Source: Actinomycetes bacterium
Lineage (GTDB): Bacteria; Actinomycetota; Acidimicrobiia; Acidimicrobiales; RAAP-2
DNA: 8,265 bases
Reading direction: 5' to 3'
NCBI GenBank assembly: GCA_021787255.1
Contig: JAJYMD010000228.1
Coordinates: 1-8,265, forward strand
Numbering within the stretch: the stretch's first letter is position 1; the number at the start of each line of letters is the position of its first letter. The translations under genes and the position numbers were made by a program. Shown piece by piece: positions 1 through 6,215 of the stretch. Below the pieces are notes generated by a model, which saw only the letters and a list, made by a program, of their open reading frames with translations, searched no databases and was not told where the DNA came from.

Positions 1-1
1 C

Positions 2-1735
2 AACGGCGGCTCGTCGTTGACGGGCCTCGAGGCCATCTCGAACGGAGTGAGCGCCTTTCGCAGGCCCGAGTCCTACAACGCGCGAGTGACGCTCGTCGCG
101 ATGAGCTCGGTTCTCGCGTTCTTGGTGTTCGGCGTCACGATGCTCGCCCGTTGGACCCACGCCGTGCCGTACGCCGCCGGCTCGCCGACGGTGCTCTCCC
201 AGGAGGTCCAGGCCGTCGCGGGCCACGGGGCGCTCTTCTACGTGGTGCAAATTGCGACCCTGCTCATCCTCTACACGGGAGGCAATACCAGCTTCAACGG
301 GTTCCCGTTCCTCGCGAGCTTCGTCGCCGCCGACTCCTTCCTCCCGCGCCAGCTCACCCGGCGCGGTCACCGTCTCGCGTTCTCGAACGGCATCATCGTG
401 CTCACCGTCGTCGCCCTGGTGCTGATCGTCGCCTTCCGCGCAAGTGTGGACTCGCTCGTCGCGCTCTACGCGATCGGCGTCTTCACGGGCTTCTGCATGG
501 CCGGGTCGGGGATGGTGAAGCACCACCTCACCCACAAGGGCCGACACTGGCGGCGCAAGGTCGCCGTGAACGGCTTCGCAGCCGTCCTGACTGCGGCAGT
601 CGTCCTGATCTTTGCGTTCGCAAAATTCCTCGAAGGGGCCTGGGTCGTCGTCCTCGTCGGCCCGTTGATGTACTGGGGGCTGATCCGCATGAAGCGTGAG
701 TACGTCGAAGAGGAGCGGCAGCTCCAAGCTGGGGCGGCCGAAGGGGCGGAGGCACCGGTCCTGCGACGCCACGCGGTCGTCGTGCTGGTGGACAGGCTCG
801 ACATGGCCGCCGCGCGGGCGATCCAGTACGCCCGCGCGCTCTCCCCCGACGAGCTACGGGCGGTGCACTTCGACATCGACGACCTCGCGACGCGTGCGCT
901 GGTCGAGGACTGGAGCCGCCTCGGGCTGTCACGCCTGCCGCTCGACATCGTGGAGGTTCCCGACCGCCGCCTGGGGCGCGCCGCTCTCGAGCTCGTGGCC
1001 GACGTCGTCGCGGACGGGGAGACCCAATGCACGCTCCTGCTGCCGCGCAGGGGCTTCACCAACGCGTGGCAGCGGCTCCTTCACGACCGGACCGCCGACA
1101 AGATCGCGACCGTCGTCAGCCAGGTCCCTCACGTGGCGGCGACGATCGTGCCGTTCAATCTCACGGCCAAGTCCAAAGGTGCAGGGTCGCGCTTTCCCGC
1201 TCGGACCGAGGTGACGTCCAGCAGCGAGCTCACGAGCCCAGTCCCAGGAGGAGCACCTCGTGCCGACGAGGAGGCCACGGCGGGCAAGGGGGAGGTGGCC
1301 GAGGCCGAGGAGCGTGCGCCGTCGGCCAAGGGAGCGGGACGATGGAAGGCGCCTGTCGCCCGGGAGCACAAGGTGCTGGAGGGCGCGAGCACCAGGACCG
1401 ACGAGGATCTGGCGCTCGCACGGCGCGCCGCCGCCGCGCTACCCATCGGGCAGGTCGAGTGGCGCCAGCGAGTCGAGGTCGCGGGCCGGATCAAGTCGGT
1501 GCGGGTGCAGCCGAGGGCAGGCACCTCCAACCTGGAGTGCACCCTTGTCGACCGCACCGGCGCCATCCTCCTCGTCTTCCAGGGACGTCGCCGGATCCCC
1601 GGCATCGAACCGGGGGCGCGGCTCGTGGCCGAGGGCATGGTCGGTGCGTGGGGACGCAGGCTCGCGATCTTGAACCCCGACTACGAGCTCGTCGGCGAGC
1701 GGGAGACCGAGGAACCCCCCGCTGCCGAGCCATAG
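2..1735 (+). CDS. APC-superfamily permease with C-terminal OB-fold domain (5'-truncated by window edge)
   Basis: The reading frame is already open at the left edge (codons N-G-G-S-S before the TTG at 17), so the true start lies outside the window. Numbering from that TTG, the first motif (LTGLEAISNGVSAF, with the S-S just before it) is typical of APC permeases of the KimA-like group, which import potassium or amino acids. About six membrane segments follow (roughly 22-44, 72-90, 122-140, 146-163, 184-203, 207-225), with the family stretches FNGFPFLASFVAADSFLPRQ and LYAIGVFTGF. A soluble cytoplasmic region (about 245-385) resembles the tail of these permeases. A low-complexity Ala/Glu/Lys linker (about 386-460) leads to an OB-fold of about 85 residues (475-560: VEVAGRIKSVRVQPRAG, then VDRTGAILLVFQGRRRIPGI). 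In other actinobacteria a similar OB-fold protein is usually encoded by a separate gene near such a permease, so this looks like a fusion. The substrate cannot be read from the sequence. The stop at 1733-1735 lies inside the first 21-bp repeat and within the 3' end of the convergent gene. Confidence 0.88.
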   Translation, partial: NGGSSLTGLEAISNGVSAFRRPESYNARVTLVAMSSVLAFLVFGVTMLARWTHAVPYAAGSPTVLSQEVQAVAGHGALFYVVQIATLLILYTGGNTSFNGFPFLASFVAADSFLPRQLTRRGHRLAFSNGIIVLTVVALVLIVAFRASVDSLVALYAIGVFTGFCMAGSGMVKHHLTHKGRHWRRKVAVNGFAAVLTAAVVLIFAFAKFLEGAWVVVLVGPLMYWGLIRMKREYVEEERQLQAGAAEGAEAPVLRRHAVVVLVDRLDMAAARAIQYARALSPDELRAVHFDIDDLATRALVEDWSRLGLSRLPLDIVEVPDRRLGRAALELVADVVADGETQCTLLLPRRGFTNAWQRLLHDRTADKIATVVSQVPHVAATIVPFNLTAKSKGAGSRFPARTEVTSSSELTSPVPGGAPRADEEATAGKGEVAEAEERAPSAKGAGRWKAPVAREHKVLEGASTRTDEDLALARRAAAALPIGQVEWRQRVEVAGRIKSVRVQPRAGTSNLECTLVDRTGAILLVFQGRRRIPGIEPGARLVAEGMVGAWGRRLAILNPDYELVGERETEEPPAAEP

Positions 1736-3681
1736 CCCACGGATGCCGAGCCATAGCCCACGGATGCCGAGCCATAGCCCACGGATGCCGAGCCATAGCC
1801 CACGGATGCCGAGCCATAGCCCACGGATGCCGAGAGCGTCGACACCACGGCGGGGCTCACGGCGAGCGGCCCTCCGAAGACGTAGCCCCGGGTGCCCTTT
1901 CTAAGGCTGGCGAGGTAGGCGGAGACCGGTGCGGGCAGCGGTCCGTTCGGGTCGACGAGCAGGAGCGGGCCGCTCCGGCCGCTCGTCGCCATGAAGGCCC
2001 CTCCGCCGAGGGCGTCGGGGAAGGCTTCGGAGGTGGCGACCCCGAAGAGCGCGGCACCCGGAAAGAACGTGGAGGCCACCGCGGCCGACGTGCCGAAGAG
2101 TGTCCGTCCGTAGACGGGCTTGGCCGCCGGGTCGGCTCCGGCCGCGGCGAGCGGGCCCCCGATCGCGTAGCGGGTGTCGGAAGGGAAGCGCGCCAGGTAC
2201 GCGGCGGTCTCGGGTGCCTGGGTCGCACCGTCGGTCAGCAAGATGGCGGCGTGCTCCTCGATGGCCGCCGGGACGGCCGACAGGGCGTCGTAGAAGTCGA
2301 GCCCGGTCGCCTCGAAGATCGTGGACGGGTTCCCGAGCTGCTCGGCGACGTCGACGGCGGTCGCGTACTCGTTGGTGCCCGATTCCCGGACGACTCGGTA
2401 GCCGAGGCTTTCCAGGGTCGTGTCGATCTGCGGGCTCAGCGCAAGGTCACCGCCGAGCACGTAGACCGTGGACCCGCTCGGGAGCACCCGCTCGATCTCA
2501 GCCTGCACTCGGGGATCGAGCGCTGAGGAGACCGCAGCGTCCGGGGTGATGAGCAACGGCCCGTCGACCGCTGCCGCCAGCGGCCCTCCGACCAGGGCGT
2601 CGGAGAAGAACTCGGACTGCGCGAGGACGACCGCCTTGGCGGACCCGGGGGCCGGGAACTCCTGCTGCGAGACGGCGATCGAGGTGCCGATGGCGTCCTG
2701 GCCGTAGATCCGGATGACGTTGGACGGCGCGTCGGTCGGTGGGGCGCAGGGCAGGTCGCCGTCGTAGCCTCCGGCCGGGAACTGCGCGAGTGCCACCGGG
2801 CCGCCGGTGAACGAGGTGTCGGCGCAGACGGACTGCGTCCCGGCCTCGTCGTTGGCTCCAGGCATCCACGTGGCCAGTTCGCCGAGCGCGGGGGTTGTCG
2901 GGCCGGTCCCCCCGGTGATCGCCGCCCACTGGTTCGGCGCGGCGTAGAGCCCGACGCTCGGCGCCCCCGCGCTGACGAGGCCGTCCACGAACCCTTGGAG
3001 CACGGCCAAGTTCAACGCCTGGCCGGCAAATCCTGTCTGCCAGGTGTTGGTCGTCTCGACGTCCAGCCACCACGGGTACCCGCTCGGTGTGGCAGGGACG
3101 CTCACCGGCGGGGACTGCGCGTCGACGGCTTGCGCGGCGGCGTGGAGCCAGGCGGCGTCCTGGGTCGCCTGCTGGTCGCCGAATTCCCACGCGCATGCCG
3201 GAGAGTCCTCTCCGGCATGCGCCGGCCCAGCGCTCGTGGAGACGGTCGTGACCGTGCATGTGCCGTACGGGGTCGCGCCCGACGTCGGCCAGTTGGCGAC
3301 GAGTGTCCCGTTGAAGACGTTCCCCGGATCGCTGGTGTTCACGTACACGGATGCCTTGGGCTCCGAACTCGACCCCGTCGACGCGCTCACCGCCCAATAG
3401 AGCTCGCTCTGTGAATAGCTCGGAAACGACGAGGACGGGCCGAGGCAGGGGTTCAGCGTGTCGGGCACGCCGTCGTTCACCCCCACGATTCCGAAGGCTG
3501 GGTCGCTCGGGAACGTCGAGCCGCACTGCGGGAAGGAGATGTCGTTGCCAACCTGGGCGCTGCCCACCTGGGCGGCGCTCTGCGGGGCTGCCGCCGACGA
3601 GGTGGCCGCCCCGAGCGGCAGGATCGCCGCGAGCGTCAACGCGATCGTCGTTCGGGCTCCGAACCCACTCCCCGACTTCAT
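1681..3681 (-). CDS. Secreted GH25-like protein with three cell-wall-binding repeat 2 (CWB2) domains
   Basis: This 666-residue exported protein starts at ATG 3681, chosen because a signal peptide begins there (MKSGSGFGAR, then the hydrophobic TTIALTLAAILPLGAA, with likely cleavage after the Ala-rich stretch near residue 32) and a G-rich stretch lies just upstream. Residues about 45-315 form a domain that opens with NDISFPQCGS and contains YPWWLDVETTNTW (202-214), a D-x-E motif as in the TIM-barrel GH25-like lysozyme families. Six cysteines (53, 79, 142, 163, 286, 312) could form disulfides. Residues about 322-615 hold three CWB2 repeats with the typical RIYGQDAIGTSIAV, FSDALVGGPLAAA, LLIT and VYVLGGDLALS pattern. 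CWB2 domains bind anionic cell-wall polymers in known surface proteins, so a wall-attached role, possibly murein remodelling, is inferred. The tail is five SVGYGSA heptads followed by AAGGSSVSRSPTSS. The last 55 bp overlap the end of the convergent permease gene. Catalysis is unproven; the domain could be a non-catalytic binder. Confidence 0.9.
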   Translation of the reverse strand: MKSGSGFGARTTIALTLAAILPLGAATSSAAAPQSAAQVGSAQVGNDISFPQCGSTFPSDPAFGIVGVNDGVPDTLNPCLGPSSSFPSYSQSELYWAVSASTGSSSEPKASVYVNTSDPGNVFNGTLVANWPTSGATPYGTCTVTTVSTSAGPAHAGEDSPACAWEFGDQQATQDAAWLHAAAQAVDAQSPPVSVPATPSGYPWWLDVETTNTWQTGFAGQALNLAVLQGFVDGLVSAGAPSVGLYAAPNQWAAITGGTGPTTPALGELATWMPGANDEAGTQSVCADTSFTGGPVALAQFPAGGYDGDLPCAPPTDAPSNVIRIYGQDAIGTSIAVSQQEFPAPGSAKAVVLAQSEFFSDALVGGPLAAAVDGPLLITPDAAVSSALDPRVQAEIERVLPSGSTVYVLGGDLALSPQIDTTLESLGYRVVRESGTNEYATAVDVAEQLGNPSTIFEATGLDFYDALSAVPAAIEEHAAILLTDGATQAPETAAYLARFPSDTRYAIGGPLAAAGADPAAKPVYGRTLFGTSAAVASTFFPGAALFGVATSEAFPDALGGGAFMATSGRSGPLLLVDPNGPLPAPVSAYLASLRKGTRGYVFGGPLAVSPAVVSTLSASVGYGSASVGYGSASVGYGSASVGYGSASVGYGSAAGGSSVSRSPTSS
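1723..1834. repeat. 21-bp tandem repeat, 5 perfect copies plus 7 bp
   Basis: Units start at 1723, 1744, 1765, 1786 and 1807 (TGCCGAGCC...CACGGA), with a 7-bp partial copy at 1828-1834. All five full copies are identical, which points to recent expansion by slippage or to active maintenance. On the minus strand the unit is in frame with the convergent cell-wall protein and encodes SVGYGSA five times at its C-terminus. On the plus strand every copy contains GAGCCATAG; the first copy supplies the last two codons and the stop of the permease. Copy-number change would lengthen the secreted protein without touching the permease product. Confidence 0.97.
3191..3222. repeat. Perfect 15-bp inverted repeat with 2-nt spacer, inside a coding region
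   Basis: Left arm 3191-3205 (GCGCATGCCGGAGAG) and right arm 3208-3222 (CTCTCCGGCATGCGC) are exact reverse complements separated by TC. It lies inside the cell-wall protein gene and encodes about residues 154-164 (AHAGEDSPACA). In mRNA it could fold into a strong stem; in DNA it could extrude or bind a dimeric protein. No function can be assigned. Confidence 0.9.
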
Positions 3682-3875
3682 GCATGCCCCCGTGCTGGGT
3701 CGGAAGGAACGCCGCTGGGCCGACCGCCGTTCGTGGCTCGGTCGTCGAGCTGCGACGGCGAGACGTGACGACCGAGGCGGTCCACCGGGCGAGTGTAGCG
3801 GCGAGCCCTGCCCTGCTTCGGGGACCACAGCACCGAGCGACGCTGGTGCGCGGCCCTTGCGCCCCAGGCGATGCC

Positions 3876-3945
3876 GCCCGCCTCACCCTGGCGTGCCTGC
3901 CCCGCCCTGGCCGGCCCGCCTTACCCTGGCGTGCCTGCCCCGCCC
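3876..3945. repeat. 32-bp direct repeat spanning the 3' end of the membrane-protein gene
   Basis: Copies at 3876-3907 and 3914-3945 differ at one base (C at 3884, T at 3922) and are separated by 6 bp. The right copy contains the last codons (GAGTPG) and the TAA stop of the minus-strand gene ending at 3921. The left copy repeats the same codons but would end in TGA. The left copy is non-coding and lies in the 239-bp gap between this gene and the start of the cell-wall protein gene. The rest of that gap (3682-3875) shows no gene; a weak -10-like TACACT on the minus strand at 3797-3792 lacks a convincing -35. Confidence 0.85.
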
Positions 3946-4586
3946 GGCTTCGTCTTGCGGCGTCCCGAGCCCCACCGCTTGGGGGAGCCCGTCTTCGAGA
4001 GCTCGAAGAGATAGCGGTTGTAGGCGTCCAGCTCCTCGTCGGCGATGGCCTTCACCTCGAGGACCTGGACGTCGATCGCCGGCCGCGCGCGTGCGTCGAG
4101 ATCGTTCTCGACGTGGCGGGCCCCAAGCGGGGAGGACGCGGGACCGGCCTGGCTGGCCAGGAGGTCCGGCACCGCAGGCAGCAGGGGGGTCGTCGTGCGA
4201 ACCTGCGCGCCCAGGGCCTCTCGGGGGCTGGCGAGCGCGGGGCGGCGGGCAGCCTCCAAGCTCGCACGGCGCACTTCTCGTGCCAGAGCCTTGTCGGTCG
4301 CCCACCCGGGGATCTCGTGGAGCGGCCTCCCGTCCTCGTCGGCAGCCGCGCGCTGCCTCGCCAGCCACAGCCGATCGAACGGGGTGGTCTGGTCGTGGAT
4401 GAGCCTCCACCAGATGTACACGGCGTAGACGGCGAAGAAGGGCCACTCGACCGTGTAGACCCAGCTCAGCTCGTTGCCACCCAACGCGACGTGGTACTGC
4501 CACCAACCTGCGAGAAGGAACGTCGGCACGAGGACCGAGACGAGCGCCGTGAGGCCGACGCAGCGCCACGTCAGGTACTTCTTCAT
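3921..4586 (-). CDS. Two-TM membrane protein of an uncharacterised actinobacterial family
   Basis: This 221-residue protein has two predicted membrane helices (about 6-28 and 44-63) joined by a short loop, LAGWWQYHVALGGNELSWVY, followed by FFAVYAVYIWWRLIHDQ. This GxWQ...W-Y-EWP...WWR layout resembles a conserved family of small actinobacterial membrane proteins, some automatically annotated as SURF1-like or as regulators; no function is established to my knowledge. The rest (about 65-221) is hydrophilic and presumably cytoplasmic, ending in DEELDAYNRYLFELS and a basic tail, GSPKRWGSGRRKTKPGGAG. The ATG at 4586 has no clear ribosome binding site. A TAGCGT hexamer on the minus strand (4601-4596) lies 9 nt upstream of the ATG, so a leaderless transcript is possible. 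It is divergent from the S53 peptidase gene and on the same strand as, and upstream of, the cell-wall protein gene, but the 239-bp gap argues against a tight operon. Confidence 0.8.
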   Translation of the reverse strand: MKKYLTWRCVGLTALVSVLVPTFLLAGWWQYHVALGGNELSWVYTVEWPFFAVYAVYIWWRLIHDQTTPFDRLWLARQRAAADEDGRPLHEIPGWATDKALAREVRRASLEAARRPALASPREALGAQVRTTTPLLPAVPDLLASQAGPASSPLGARHVENDLDARARPAIDVQVLEVKAIADEELDAYNRYLFELSKTGSPKRWGSGRRKTKPGGAGTPG

Positions 4587-4720
4587 GCGCGATCGACGCT
4601 ACCGGATCGGTGACCGCCTCTGCTGGCGACCCCGGGTCTTGGCGTCGAGTCGATGAGACCGCTCGGTTGTCGGCCCCGTGCGCTGGCCGGTGCGCGAGTA
4701 CCGTTTCTCCCCGTCGAGAC

Positions 4721-4733
4721 GAGGAGGAGGAGG
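4721..4733 (+). promoter_or_regulatory. Ribosome binding site deciding the GTG start of the S53 peptidase
   Basis: The purine run GAGGAGGAGGAGG ends 8 nt before the GTG at 4742, an ideal spacing. The nearer ATG at 4737 is in another frame and stops after eight codons (MGCVPPSR). The site therefore selects GTG 4742 over the longer upstream extension of the frame. Confidence 0.8.
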
Positions 4734-4741
4734 ATCATGGG

Positions 4742-6196
4742 GTGCGTGCCGCCGTCTCGGTGAGCCTGCTCTCTGCGGTCGCGCTCTCGGCCGCACTGAC
4801 GATCGCGTGGACGGCGGGCTCGGGAGATCGGGTGGGCCATCTTCGCTCCCAGCAGCTCGGCACCCGCGAATCGCCCGCATCCGCGTACCTGTCCGAGTCG
4901 CAGTGCCTCGCCACAGCGTCGATCCGCCTGCCTTGCTACGACCCTGCCCAGATCGAGACTGCGTACGACGAGCGACCGCTGTTCGACGAGGGCGTCGACG
5001 GCCGTGGCCAGACGATCGTCGTCGTGGACTCTTTCGGCTCTCCAACCATCCGCAGAGACCTCGCCACGTTCGACGCCCAATTCCACCTGCCCACACCGCC
5101 GCGCCTGCAGATCATCCAGCCCGCAGGCGCCGTCCCCCCCTACGATCCTGGGACAGCGACAATGACCGGATGGGCGGGGGAGACGACCCTCGACGTCGAA
5201 TGGTCGCATGCCGTTGCGCCCGGCGCGGACATCCTCCTCGTCGAGACTCCCGTCTCCGAGACCGAAGGGACAGTTGGTTTCCCTCAGATCGAGGCCGCGG
5301 AGCTCTATGTCGTCCGCCACCGGCTCGGCGACGTCATCACCCAGAGCTTCGGCGCGAACGAGCGGACCTTCTCCTCGCCGAGCCGGCTCGAGGCGCTGCG
5401 CAGCGCCTTCGTCGCCGCGGCAGCCGCAGGTGTCACGGTCGTTGCATCGACCGGCGACACAGGGGTCAGCGACTACACGACAGCGACAGGCAAGGACTTC
5501 TCGACGACGCGGACGGTCACATGGCCCGCGAGCGATCCGCTGGTCACGGCAGTCGGGGGGACGAAGCTCAGCCTGGACGCTTCCGGGCACCGGACCTCGC
5601 CGGACCAGGTGTGGAACGATACGTACGATCCCGTGGCGAACGACTTCGTGTTCGGCACACCCCGGCCCCATCCGGACGCGAGCGGCGGGGGGCTCTCGTC
5701 GATCTTCTCGAGACCTTCGTACCAGCAGGGGGTCGCGCAGGTGGTGGGAGATCACCGCGGCATCCCCGACATCTCGATGAGCGCCGCGTGCTCAGGCCTG
5801 GTGGACACCTACCAGAGCTTCTCCGGGCCGACACCCCCGGGCTGGTACTACGTCTGCGGGACGAGCGAGGCCGCGCCGCTCTTCGCGGGAATCGTCGCGC
5901 TCGCAGACCAGGAGGCGCATCACGGTCTCGGTCTCATCAATCCTGCGCTCTACGCGATGGCACGAGCCCACGACCCCGGGATCGTTCCGGTGACGAAGGG
6001 TGACAACACGGTGTCGTTCGACGAGCGCGGTAGGCAGCACACGGTCGTCGGGTACCGCGCGTCGGCGGGTTACAACCTCGCCTCCGGCCTCGGCACCGTC
6101 GACGCCGCGCGCTTCGTGCCGGAGCTGGTGCGCACGGTCGCGGCGGTCGGCTCGGCGGTCACCTACCAAGTGCTGTCGGCACCCAGGAGGTCGTGA
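4742..6196 (+). CDS. Secreted S53 family (sedolisin) serine-carboxyl peptidase lacking a propeptide domain
   Basis: This 484-residue endopeptidase starts at GTG 4742, behind a strong ribosome binding site. The N-terminus is a signal peptide or anchor (RAAVSVSLLSAVALSAALTI). S53 signatures are complete: Glu147 and Asp151 in GETTLDVE, the oxyanion Asp239 in ASTGDTG, and nucleophile Ser375 in GTSEAAPLFAG. Probable calcium ligands are Asp343 (IPDIS) and the SGLGTVDA segment (448-455, Asp454). Family knowledge: these enzymes act outside the cell, usually at acid pH, as Ser-Glu-Asp triad peptidases. The catalytic domain begins near CYDPAQIETAYD (65-76), so only about 35 residues separate it from the signal peptide. 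The roughly 180-residue activation prodomain of kumamolisin-type enzymes is absent. The stop at 6194-6196 is 19 bp from the end of the convergent selenoprotein gene; no clear terminator is visible between them. Confidence 0.93.
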   Translation: MRAAVSVSLLSAVALSAALTIAWTAGSGDRVGHLRSQQLGTRESPASAYLSESQCLATASIRLPCYDPAQIETAYDERPLFDEGVDGRGQTIVVVDSFGSPTIRRDLATFDAQFHLPTPPRLQIIQPAGAVPPYDPGTATMTGWAGETTLDVEWSHAVAPGADILLVETPVSETEGTVGFPQIEAAELYVVRHRLGDVITQSFGANERTFSSPSRLEALRSAFVAAAAAGVTVVASTGDTGVSDYTTATGKDFSTTRTVTWPASDPLVTAVGGTKLSLDASGHRTSPDQVWNDTYDPVANDFVFGTPRPHPDASGGGLSSIFSRPSYQQGVAQVVGDHRGIPDISMSAACSGLVDTYQSFSGPTPPGWYYVCGTSEAAPLFAGIVALADQEAHHGLGLINPALYAMARAHDPGIVPVTKGDNTVSFDERGRQHTVVGYRASAGYNLASGLGTVDAARFVPELVRTVAAVGSAVTYQVLSAPRRS

Positions 6197-6215
6197 CAGC
6201 TCCGCGAGGCAACGG

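Noticed and set aside
3682..3828. 49-residue N-terminal extension of the cell-wall protein (start at 3828)
   Set aside because: A clear signal peptide begins at the ATG at 3681; an extension would bury it inside the protein.
2498..3886. Long minus-strand frame of 462 codons overlapping the cell-wall gene
   Set aside because: Arg/Gly/Pro-rich shadow in another frame of GC-rich DNA, with no domain-like pattern; the overlapping frame has clear CWB2 repeats.
4610..4741. Longer S53 peptidase from 4610
   Set aside because: The extension translates the ribosome binding site as DEEEED and lacks protein-like character; GTG 4742 is at the right spacing.
6197..6215. Bidirectional terminator between the S53 and selenoprotein genes
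   Set aside because: The 19-bp gap and its flanks show no convincing stem followed by a T-run.
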